A stretch of 8,668 nt of DNA from Anaerolineales bacterium. Its GTDB lineage: Bacteria > Chloroflexota > Anaerolineae > Anaerolineales > E44-bin32. Positions 1-7,400 of this stretch are shown here, piece after piece. Within the stretch, counting starts at the first letter, position 1. Each line of letters begins with the position of its first letter. The notes under the pieces are model-generated. The model ran no database searches and was not told where the DNA came from. It saw only the letters and a list, made by a program, of their open reading frames with translations. The stretch is taken from the NCBI GenBank assembly GCA_011772595.1, contig WVZH01000335.1:27966-36633 (forward strand). The letters are read 5' to 3'. The translations under genes were made by a program, and so were the position numbers.

Positions 1-531
1 GATCACATCGAGCGGTTAATTGCCTCAGCCTGCCTGGCGCCCTCTGCGCACAATCGACAACCATGGCGATTCATTGTCGTCTCGTCGCTGGAGGATAAAG
101 AAAACCTCGCCCGCTCGATGGGGAACAAGCTGCGAAACGACCGGCTCGCTAATGGAGATCCTCCGTCCGAAATCGAGGAAGACGTCAGCTGCTCGATCAA
201 GCGCATCACTCAAGCGCCTCTGCTCGTGGTGCTGTGCCAGACAACAGAAGAGATGGATTTCTACCCAGATGAGCCGCGTGCTTCAGCAGAGCATACGATG
301 GCGGTACAGAGTGTTTCAATGGCTGGGCTGACCCTGCTTCTCGCAGCGCATGCCGATGGTCTAGGGGCATGTTGGATGTGTGCACCTTTGTTTGCGCAGG
401 AGGAGGTACATAGAGCCTTATCCCTGCCGGAAGACTGGGAACCGCAAGGATTGATTCTCATCGGTCATCCCGACGAGGCTGGTAAGGAAAAGAGGCGCAA
501 ATCGGTTGCGGAGGTGACGCTTTGGCGCTGA
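1..531 (+). CDS. FbiB C-terminal-type nitroreductase (probable dehydro-F420-0 reductase), 5' end cut off
   Basis: The reading frame is open from base 1 and encodes the last 176 residues before TGA; the true start lies left of the window. The visible part is a nitroreductase-fold FMN domain. It has an APSAHNRQPWRF motif near the left edge, an AEHTM segment in the middle, a GLGACW segment, and LPEDWEP followed by LILIGHPDE near the end. These match, in order, the C-terminal domain of mycobacterial FbiB, which reduces dehydro-F420-0 to F420-0 with FMN. The immediate neighbours cofD and cofC support that role. In Actinomycetota this domain is fused behind a CofE glutamate ligase, while in Thermomicrobia a stand-alone version is known. 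Which applies here cannot be seen, so I give no symbol. Its 3' end overlaps the next gene by 10 nt. Confidence 0.85.
   Translation, partial: DHIERLIASACLAPSAHNRQPWRFIVVSSLEDKENLARSMGNKLRNDRLANGDPPSEIEEDVSCSIKRITQAPLLVVLCQTTEEMDFYPDEPRASAEHTMAVQSVSMAGLTLLLAAHADGLGACWMCAPLFAQEEVHRALSLPEDWEPQGLILIGHPDEAGKEKRRKSVAEVTLWR
510..517 (+). promoter_or_regulatory. Ribosome binding site deciding the TTG start of cofD
   Basis: GGAGGTGA lies inside the 3' end of the nitroreductase gene, a few bases before TTG at 522. It is a near-perfect Shine-Dalgarno sequence and supports TTG as the true start. The predicted N-terminus places the glycine-rich phosphate loop at residues 9-16, as expected for CofD. Confidence 0.7.
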
Positions 532-1475
532 AGATAGCTGCGCTGACAGGAGGTGTGGGTGGGGCGAAGCTGGTCGATGGGTTTGCCGCTATCATGGCTG
601 CCGAAAACCTAGCGGTCGTTGTGAATTCAGGTGACGATTTCGAACACCTCGGATTGGTCATTTGCCCTGATCTTGATACCGTCATGTACACATTGGCTGG
701 TGTGGCCAATCCACAAACTGGTTGGGGTCGGGCGAGTGAAACCTGGAATTTTCTGAAAACGATCGTTGAATTGGGCGGTCCTGGCTGGTTTCAAATTGGC
801 GATAGGGATCTAGCGTTACATGTTGAACGAACACGTCGCCTTCGAGCAGGTGAACCGCTCAGCGCGATTACAGGCCAGCTATGCAGTACACTGGGTGTAT
901 CGGTAAGAGTACTGCCGATGTCGGACGATCCGGTACGGACCATTGTTGTAACGGACGAAGGTGATCTTCCTTTCCAGGAATATTTCGTCGCCCGCCGTTG
1001 CGAACCGACAGTTCGTGGGTTTCGTTTCGATGGGGTCGAGGACGCAGCACCCGCACCGGGCGTGATCGATGTTATCCGCCAGGCGGATGTAGTCGTTATG
1101 TGCCCTTCGAATCCCTGGGTGAGTTTGGATCCGATCCTGGCGCTGTCTGGCTTGCGCAAGGTCCTTGAAGAAAAGATCATCCTGGGTGTCTCACCGATAA
1201 TCGGAGGTCGAGCAATCAAAGGACCAGCGGCTAAGATCTATGCCGACCTCGGCTACGAGCCATCGGCCATGGCTATAGCCGAGCACTATAGGCCAATCCT
1301 ATCTGCATTCGTAATCGATGAACAGGATCGCATGTTTCAGTCTCGCATAGAGGCAATGGGTCTGCGGGTATTTGTAACGGACATCCTCATGAAGGATCGA
1401 AGCGATCGTAGTCGATTAGCGAGTGAAATCTTGAAATACATCTATGAGGAGCTTGTGGTAGGAATGACACCATGA
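522..1475 (+). CDS. cofD: 2-phospho-L-lactate transferase family protein CofD/FbiA
   Basis: This enzyme transfers the phospholactyl (or phosphoenolpyruvyl) group from the GDP-activated donor made by CofC to the deazaflavin Fo, giving F420-0 or dehydro-F420-0. The 317-residue length is normal for the family. Visible motifs are TGGVGGAKL at residues 9-17, NSGDD at 35-39, CPDLDT at 48-53 followed by MYTLAG, a GWG..SETW segment at 67-75, GDRDLA at 93-98, CPSNP at 194-198 and SPIIGGRAIKGP at 224-235. All are expected in CofD. The start is TTG, backed by a strong upstream ribosome site. It overlaps the preceding gene by 10 nt and the following one by 4 nt (ATGA), implying translational coupling. 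The frame is intact. Identification is firm; which donor is used (2-phospholactate or PEP derived) cannot be read from the sequence. Confidence 0.96.
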   Translation: MALKIAALTGGVGGAKLVDGFAAIMAAENLAVVVNSGDDFEHLGLVICPDLDTVMYTLAGVANPQTGWGRASETWNFLKTIVELGGPGWFQIGDRDLALHVERTRRLRAGEPLSAITGQLCSTLGVSVRVLPMSDDPVRTIVVTDEGDLPFQEYFVARRCEPTVRGFRFDGVEDAAPAPGVIDVIRQADVVVMCPSNPWVSLDPILALSGLRKVLEEKIILGVSPIIGGRAIKGPAAKIYADLGYEPSAMAIAEHYRPILSAFVIDEQDRMFQSRIEAMGLRVFVTDILMKDRSDRSRLASEILKYIYEELVVGMTP

Positions 1476-2098
1476 CGTTATGGGCGATCGTACCGGTTAA
1501 ACCTTTGCGTCGATCAAAATCTCGGCTCTCCGAGGTGCTCAGCGGTGAGGAGCGAGCGGCTCTGAGTCAGGAGATGCTGATCCAGACCCTGGAAGTGCTT
1601 TCTCATGTCCCTGAGGTGGAGCGTATCTTGGTCATCAGTAGAGACTCCAGAGCTCTAGCGATTGCAAGGGAGCACGGAGCGAGAACGATTGCTGAGCGCG
1701 GTATTCCCCAGTTGAACAAGGCGTTGGTACGTGCGACCGTGCTTGCACGTGGTTATGGAGTTTCAGCGGTGCTCGTCTTACCTGCGGATTTACCCATGAT
1801 CACGCAGGCGAGTGTGGAAAAGCTAATCGCCTCGTCCAGCGAGCCGCCGGTTGTTGTGATCGCCCCGGATCGACATGGCAAAGGCACCAACGCGTTGTTA
1901 ACCTCACCACCGGGTTTGATAGAATATGATTTTGGACCGAATAGTTTCGGCCGTCATATAGCTCGTGCCGAAGGCGTGGGTGCTCGCGTGGTGATTTGCG
2001 AGCTTCCCTCCATCGAATTAGACCTCGATCTTCCCGAGGATCTTGCGTTATTTCGAGCCTGGCGCAGCCAGGTTCTTGTCCCCGAAGCTGAGGAGTGA
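1472..2098 (+). CDS. cofC: Phosphoenolpyruvate/2-phospho-L-lactate guanylyltransferase CofC/FbiD
   Basis: This is a nucleotidyltransferase that joins GTP to 2-phospho-L-lactate, or to phosphoenolpyruvate in many bacteria, supplying the donor for CofD. The 208-residue protein has the family order: WAIVPVKPL...SKSRL at the N-terminus (nucleotide-binding start of the fold), PADLP at residues 104-108 with Asp106 as the likely metal ligand, GTNAL at 138-142, and FGPNSF at 154-159 followed by Arg-His. The ATG overlaps the cofD stop codon as ATGA. Its last codons carry AGGAG, which serves as the ribosome site of the next gene 3 nt downstream. Because an FbiB-type reductase is encoded upstream, PEP is the more likely substrate (inference). 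A 3-phosphoglycerate-using CofC, known from some bacteria, cannot be excluded. Confidence 0.94.
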   Translation: MTLWAIVPVKPLRRSKSRLSEVLSGEERAALSQEMLIQTLEVLSHVPEVERILVISRDSRALAIAREHGARTIAERGIPQLNKALVRATVLARGYGVSAVLVLPADLPMITQASVEKLIASSSEPPVVVIAPDRHGKGTNALLTSPPGLIEYDFGPNSFGRHIARAEGVGARVVICELPSIELDLDLPEDLALFRAWRSQVLVPEAEE

Positions 2099-2101
2099 AT
2101 C

Positions 2102-3103
2102 ATGAGTAACCAAAGGGTCGCCCTGTATCTGCAAGACGCGCATGATCTGCGTGAGGGTCTGGATTATGTTCAGTATGCAGAGCGAAGAGGGTTCGAGGCT
2201 GTATGGCAAGCTGAATCACGCTTGGTGCGCGACGCTGTTGTGCCGATGGCGGCTTATGCTGCGGTGTCGGAAAGGATAAAGATCGGCTCAGGTGTGATCA
2301 ACAATTGGACACGAAATATTGGTTTGCTTGCAGCGACATTCTTGACCATGGATGACTTGGCACCAGATCGGATACTCTGCGGGATTGGTGCCTGGTGGGA
2401 TCCGCTAGCGAAAAATGTGGGCATAGACCGAAGAAAGCCACTAACGGCGATGCGCGAAACTGTGGAGGTGTTGCGACGCTTGCTCAACATGGAGCGAGTG
2501 ACCTTCCATGGCGAATTTCACCATGTGGACGGAATCGAACTCGACGTCGTCCATGGTCGTCGAGAACCAAGAAACGTTCCCATCTATATCGGCGCTACCG
2601 GTCCTAAGATGATGGAACTGACAGGTGAAATAGCTGACGGCGTGGTTTTGAACTACTGTGTACCGCCTGAATACAACGATCAAGCGTTGGAGCGCCTGGA
2701 AGCTGGTGCCAAAAGAATGGGAAGGAAGCTTGAAGACATTGATCGTCCGCAGTTGGTGGTTTGCTCAGTCGATCATGTGGAAGAGAATGCTTTAGACACA
2801 AGCCGTGAGTTGCTGACACAGTACCTTGCGCAACAGCCACACATCGCGAAAGCCAGTGGGGTCTCGCAAGGTGTTGTCGATGAAATCCAATCCATCTTGG
2901 GCTGGCCAGCAACGCATGAACAAATACAACGCGCCAAGCATCTGGTTCCTGATGAATTAATTGTTCGCATCACTGCCTCCGGAACCCCAGATCAAGCACG
3001 GGTGAAGGTTCAAGAGTACCGTGATCACGGTGCGACCTGCCCGATCCTCTATCCCGTCGGAGGGGATGTCCAATTATTAGTCGACACGTTTAGCCCACAG
3101 TGA
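2102..3103 (+). CDS. LLM-class (luciferase-like) oxidoreductase, probably F420-dependent, Mer-like
   Basis: The 333-residue protein has the bacterial-luciferase-like TIM-barrel pattern: an N-terminal strand followed by [18 protein letters not shown], then [15 protein letters not shown] at residues 94-99, and [14 protein letters not shown] from 160 with a following [10 protein letters not shown]. This layout resembles F420-dependent 5,10-methylenetetrahydromethanopterin reductase (Mer) and its bacterial relatives, and the length fits. It would act in the cytosol, moving hydride between F420H2 and an organic substrate. It starts 3 nt after cofC with AGGAG at a good distance, so it belongs to the F420 operon; that position is the best argument for F420 rather than FMN. 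The physiological substrate is unknown. True tetrahydromethanopterin reduction is only one possibility, and a catabolic or detoxifying reductase is equally plausible. Confidence 0.85.
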   Translation: MSNQRVALYLQDAHDLREGLDYVQYAERRGFEAVWQAESRLVRDAVVPMAAYAAVSERIKIGSGVINNWTRNIGLLAATFLTMDDLAPDRILCGIGAWWDPLAKNVGIDRRKPLTAMRETVEVLRRLLNMERVTFHGEFHHVDGIELDVVHGRREPRNVPIYIGATGPKMMELTGEIADGVVLNYCVPPEYNDQALERLEAGAKRMGRKLEDIDRPQLVVCSVDHVEENALDTSRELLTQYLAQQPHIAKASGVSQGVVDEIQSILGWPATHEQIQRAKHLVPDELIVRITASGTPDQARVKVQEYRDHGATCPILYPVGGDVQLLVDTFSPQ

Positions 3104-3129
3104 CACAAGTGCCGGATGATTCAACTGAC

Positions 3130-3159
3130 GTGACAACGCGATTTTGGCTTGTTTATGAT
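3130..3159 (+). promoter_or_regulatory. Possible sigma-70-type promoter for the thioesterase/Mo hydroxylase genes
   Basis: GTGACA (3130-3135) and TATGAT (3154-3159) each match the -35 and -10 consensus at 5 of 6 positions and are separated by 18 bases. They lie in the 69-nt gap after the F420 operon, the longest gap in the window. Transcription would begin near 3166, only about 7 nt before the preferred ATG at 3173. That would remove part of the ribosome site, so either a nearly leaderless mRNA forms, the start is further downstream, or the match is fortuitous. Confidence 0.3.
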
Positions 3160-3162
3160 GGC

Positions 3163-3168
3163 AGGTGA
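3163..3168 (+). promoter_or_regulatory. Ribosome binding site favouring the ATG at 3173
   Basis: AGGTGA ends 4 bases before the ATG at 3173. The longer reading frame could begin at TTG 3149 or at ATG 3155 or 3158, but none has a comparable upstream purine-rich site. This is why the start at 3173 was chosen. Confidence 0.5.
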
Positions 3169-3172
3169 GACC

Positions 3173-3658
3173 ATGGCGGAGAGCACAAATACAATGCGTG
3201 AGAAACAACCAAACTCTCGCCATTGCTTCGTCTGTGGACTAGAGAATTCCTACGGTCTAGGCCTACGTTTCTACGAGGTTGGATCGAGAGAGGTAGAAGC
3301 GAATGTCATTGTCGGTGAGCAATATCAGGGATATCCTGGTCTAGTTCATGGCGGTATCGTCGCGGCCATGATGGACGAGGTCTTAGCACGAGCGGCTATG
3401 ATAGAGGATCACCAGCATTTTCGAATGACAGCGAAGATGGAGATACGGTATCGTCAACCCGTGCCTACTGGTGAGCCATTGCATCTTACAGGTAAAATCA
3501 TCCGTCAGCGCAGTCGGTTCGCAGTCGCTCGCGCCGAGCTACACTTACCAGATGGAAGCCTCGGAGTTGAGGCAGAGGGCATCTTGGCTGATTTGCAGGG
3601 GGCACCGTCAGAAAAGGAGGAGCTTGAGGCATTAGGGTGGAAAATATACCCAGATTGA
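3173..3658 (+). CDS. PaaI-type hotdog-fold thioesterase family protein
   Basis: This 161-residue hotdog protein probably hydrolyses acyl- or aryl-CoA thioesters. The N-terminus has HCFVCG (residues 17-22) followed by a Gly-Leu-Gly stretch, common in one branch of the PaaI/4HBT superfamily. The active-site helix region reads GLVHGGIVAAMMDE (56-69), where the HGG turn and the acidic Asp68/Glu69 pair are the usual catalytic elements. A second strand block, TAKMEIRYRQPVPTGEPL, is also typical. The ATG at 3173 is preferred for its AGGTGA site; in-frame starts lie at 3149, 3155, 3158 and, downstream, 3194. It is separated from the F420 operon by 69 nt and from the FAD subunit gene by 27 nt, so it is likely the first gene of the molybdenum hydroxylase operon. 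That hints at a CoA-bound intermediate in the pathway, but this is inference. Confidence 0.85.
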   Translation: MAESTNTMREKQPNSRHCFVCGLENSYGLGLRFYEVGSREVEANVIVGEQYQGYPGLVHGGIVAAMMDEVLARAAMIEDHQHFRMTAKMEIRYRQPVPTGEPLHLTGKIIRQRSRFAVARAELHLPDGSLGVEAEGILADLQGAPSEKEELEALGWKIYPD

Positions 3659-3687
3659 TCGAACTTCGTGGAATGGGATCGTTCGAT
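3658..3687. repeat. Short inverted repeat spanning the thioesterase stop and FAD-subunit start
   Basis: ATCGAAC (3658-3664) and GTTCGAT (3681-3687) are perfect 7-base inverted arms around a 16-base loop. The right arm includes the first two bases of the ATG at 3686. In mRNA it could form a weak hairpin hiding the start codon. The arms are short and this region is rich in GATCG-like words, so chance is a real explanation. Confidence 0.25.
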
Positions 3688-4468
3688 GACTCATCTTGAT
3701 TATTTCAAGCCTAAGACGATCGAAGAGGCATTAGCGCTTCTGGATCGTGGTCTACCACTAGCAGGTGGTACGGTAGTCACGACTCGACGCCGGGAATTGT
3801 CCGCTGTTGTTGATCTCAGCGACCTGGGGTTGGACCAGCTCGAGATCGAAAAAGAATTCCTGATTGCTGGTGCAACTCTGACGCTCCAAGCGCTCATAGA
3901 ATCGCCCAATGAAATCCCTGAGGCGTTGATTCACGCTTGTCGTTTGGAAGCTGCCTGGAACATCAGAAACGTCGCCACTTTTGGTGGCACGATCATGTCA
4001 GCGGATGGGCGATCCCCGCTCCTTACCGTTTTGCTTGCATTAGGAACCGAGGTTATTCTCGAACCAGGATCTGAGCACATTCTATTGACCGATCTTCTCG
4101 ATCGGAGGCGAGAGCAATCGTTCCGTTCTCTTATGACCTCGGTACGAATACCACTTCCATCTGCACTTTCCTATGAGCAAGTCGCTCGATCTCCTATGGA
4201 TCGCCCTGTGGTATGCGCAGCTGTCGCTTACTTCGAGCGTAGAGAGGCTGCGCCGCAAACTTCGATCGCCCTGGGGGGTTTTGGGGATCGACCGCTTCGA
4301 GTAGCCGAAGCCGAGGCGTCGTATTCACAGGGGGAGGCCATCGACGCAGCAGCGCGAGCTGCGCAGCGTGCCTACAAACAAGCAGGAGATGCTTGGGCGA
4401 GTGCAGAATATCGTTCCCACGTCGCCGGAGTTCTTGTTCGTCGGCAATTAAAGGCAGGGGTGGACTGA
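3686..4468 (+). CDS. FAD-binding subunit of a xanthine-oxidase-family molybdenum hydroxylase (CoxM-like)
   Basis: This medium subunit passes electrons from the [2Fe-2S] clusters to an acceptor through FAD. The 260-residue protein begins with DYFKPKTIEEALALL, typical of the family. It has the two FAD loops, AGGT at residues 26-29 and IRNVATFGGT at 93-102, and then a C-terminal CO_deh_flav_C-like domain. Slightly short compared with the usual ~280-290 residues. It has no cysteine-rich insert, so it lacks the extra [4Fe-4S] cluster of 4-hydroxybenzoyl-CoA reductase. ATG 3686 is chosen over GTG 3668 because the family-typical sequence starts there and a weak GGGA precedes it. The stop overlaps the next start as TGATG, indicating coupling with the catalytic subunit. 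Confidence 0.9.
   Translation: MTHLDYFKPKTIEEALALLDRGLPLAGGTVVTTRRRELSAVVDLSDLGLDQLEIEKEFLIAGATLTLQALIESPNEIPEALIHACRLEAAWNIRNVATFGGTIMSADGRSPLLTVLLALGTEVILEPGSEHILLTDLLDRRREQSFRSLMTSVRIPLPSALSYEQVARSPMDRPVVCAAVAYFERREAAPQTSIALGGFGDRPLRVAEAEASYSQGEAIDAAARAAQRAYKQAGDAWASAEYRSHVAGVLVRRQLKAGVD
4456..4464 (+). promoter_or_regulatory. Ribosome binding site deciding the start of the fused iron-sulfur/Mo subunit
   Basis: AGGGGTGGA sits just before the ATG at 4468. The frame is open further upstream (an ATG at 4393), but only inside the FAD-subunit gene. The MHIQFALN start gives the normal N-terminal beta strand of a plant-type ferredoxin domain, so 4468 is the start. Confidence 0.6.
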
Positions 4469-7400
4469 TGCACATCCAGTTTGCTCTAAACCGGAAAGCT
4501 ATCGAGATCGAAGTCGACGCGGACGCAACCCTGCTCGAGCTACTCCGCGACCAATTAGGCCTCTTTGGGGCCAAGCATGGGTGCGAGACCGGTGAATGTG
4601 GTGCCTGCGCTGTATTAATCGATGGTGTGCCTGTAAACACATGTGTGATGCTTGCTCCTCAGGTGGATGGCCGGGATGTGAACACGATCGAGGCGTTGGG
4701 AGAACACCCAGAGTTGGGGTGGCGGGATTCCCAGGGTTTACATCCAATCCAACAGGCGTTCGTGGAAACGGGCGCCATTCAATGTGGGTATTGCACACCG
4801 GCTATGATTTTGGCTGCGAATGCGTTGTTAGAGCGTGTGTCCCACCCTTCCGAACAACAAGTTCGAGAGGCGCTTGCGGGAGTGCTTTGTCGTTGTACAG
4901 GATACCTTAAGCCAGTCCAAGCGGTTCTACGGGCGGCCGCGGTTTTACGTGGTGAGCATGTTGAGCCGATCGAAGGACCCATTCCAGCTCCTCCCGAACT
5001 GCTTGCAGATTTTGAGGGACAACCCGAAGCGGATGGATTTCAGCCCAGCAGTCCTGATCTTCTCACCCGAACGGCCATCATGCCGCGTATTCAGGTCGCA
5101 CCACGGGAAGCACCATGGCAGGTGGTGGGGAAACCAGAGCCGAAGGTCGATGCCATCAAGCTCGCGCAGGGTAAACCGGCCTTTGCTGCCGACATCGAGA
5201 TGCGAGGCATGCTAGTGGCCAAGGTGTTGCACAGTCCGCTTGCGCATGCGCGCATCAAGCACATCGACGCCACAGAAGCGCGTGCGTTGCCAGGCGTAGC
5301 AGCTGTGCTTACTTGGGAGGATATTCCACGAGTTGTCTATTCTACTGCCGGGCAATCGGATCCGATCCCCGGTCCTCTTGACACCTTCTCCTTAGATTAT
5401 AAGGTGCGTTTTGTCGGTGATCGGGTTGCTTTTGTCGCTGCGGAAACTGAAGCTATTGCGGCGAAAGCCCTTGAGTTGATCAAGGTAGAATACGAGCCCC
5501 TCCCAGCCATCTTAGATTTCGAGAAGGCCCTGGAAGAAGGCGCAACGCAAATTCACGATGAGCCCGAGTATATAAATTTCGCCGATTCCGATCCCTCTCG
5601 AAACCTTGCAGCCGAGATTCGGATCGATATCGGTGATGTTGAGGAAGGCTTCAAGGAAGCCGACATGGTTGTGGAAGGGACATACAAAGTCCCGAAAGTC
5701 CAGCAAGCTCACATCGAACCTCACGTTGTGGTCACATACTGGGACGAAGATGATCGCTTGGTGATACGGACAAGTACGCAAGTTCCCTTTCATGTTCGCC
5801 GCCAGCTTGCGCCTGTTCTTGGATTGCCCCCGAAGCGAATCCGCGTGGTTAAACCGCGCATTGGTGGTGGATTTGGCGGTAAACAGGAAGTGCTCATTGA
5901 AGATGTTGCTGCTCATCTCACCATCGCTACCGGGCGCCCGGTTCGTTTCGAATATTCCCGAGCGGAGGAGTTTTTCGCCTCGCGATCGCGACATCCGATG
6001 CGTATTCGAATGAAGACCGGCGTAAAGCGCGACGGAACGATCACCGCCAATGAGATGTATATTCTCAGCGACACAGGGGCGTATGGGTGCCATGCGCTGA
6101 CAGTAACGGGGAACACGGGCCATAAATCGATGGCCCTTTACGTTGGAGATGGTCCTTACCGCAAGGCTCCCAACATCCGTTTCTATGCAGATGTTGTTTA
6201 TTCCAATCGTCCTCCATCCGGCGCATACCGGGGGTATGGCGTCCCTCAAGGTTTTTGGGCCGTCGAACGTCATATGGAGCGTGTGGCAAGAAAAGTTGAG
6301 ATGGATCCTCTGGATTTCCGCATCAAGAACACACTTCGTGCTGGAGAGCTCCAACCGTTCAGTACGGCCTGGTCGGAAGGACGAGAGCCGAGACCAGAGA
6401 CGATCAATACCTGCGGGTTGGAGGACTGTATCCATCAAGGCGCAGCGGTCATCGGATGGGGGGATAAATTTGGAAACAAGAGTTGGAGAGAAGTCCCGAA
6501 TGCGCCCCACCTTCGTCGAGGTATCGGTGTAGCAGCTGTGATGCAGGGGACGGCAATTCCCTACTTGGATATGGGTGGTGCAAGCATAAAGATTAACGAC
6601 GATGGGTCGTTCAACCTGCTTGTAGGTGCTACAGATCTTGGAACGGGCTCCGATACCGTCCTGGCTCAACAAGCTGCGGAAGTCTTGGGCGTACCGGTTG
6701 AAGACGTGGTTGTCTACTCTTCAGATACGGACTTCACACCTTTCGATAAAGGTGCCTACGCTTCTAGTACCACGTACATTTCTGGTGCCGCCGTGGTGCG
6801 AGCTGCGCAGCAAGTTGCGGAGCGGATTCGCATCCGGGCTGCACGCATGCTCAGTCAAGAGCGTGGAAAGCCGATCGAGGCTGAAGACATCCGCTTAGCT
6901 GATCGAAGCGCATGGACACCTGATGGAGATTCGGTGACATTGGTGGAGGTGGCGTTGAACGCGCTGCACCACGAAGATCAAGAACAGATCATGGGTGTAG
7001 CGTCCTACATGTCCCCAGTCTCTCCGCCCCCGTTCGCCGCACAATTTGCTGAAGTTACAGTTGACATTGAAACGGGTCAAGTGCGTGTCGACAAGTTGGT
7101 CATGGCAGTAGACGCTGGTGTAATCGTGAATCCACTCACCGCTTCGGGCCAGGTAGAGGGTGGGATGACCCAGGCTTTAGGATACGCCGTGAGTGAGGAA
7201 ATGCAATATGACGAACATGGCCGTCCGCGAGAAACCGATTTTCGGGATTATCATATCTTCGCTGCAAACGAAATGCCCGCTCTTGAGACAATCTTCATCG
7301 AAACCTATGAGCCCAGCCATCCTTTTGGTGTGAAAGCAGTGGCAGAGATTCCGATGGACGGTGTTGCACCTGCAGTCGGTAATGCGGTCCTTGATGCATG

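Noticed and set aside
791..1219. A 142-codon minus-strand frame opposite cofD.
   Set aside because: Shadow of the cofD codon pattern, with no recognisable domain or ribosome site; cofD is motif-complete here.
3104..3150. Rho-independent terminator after the LLM gene.
   Set aside because: No GC-rich stem followed by a T-run was found; ATTTT at 3141-3145 has no preceding hairpin.
6190..6260. Possible aerobic CO dehydrogenase identity for the Mo subunit.
   Set aside because: The diagnostic AYxCSFR loop of form I CO dehydrogenase is replaced by GAYRGYGVP, with no cysteine, and the form II loop does not match either.
5512..6672. A 386-codon open frame on the minus strand inside the fused Mo subunit gene.
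   Set aside because: It lies wholly opposite a strongly supported, motif-complete gene. Its translation shows no recognisable domain, and long antisense frames are expected from the codon bias of the real gene.
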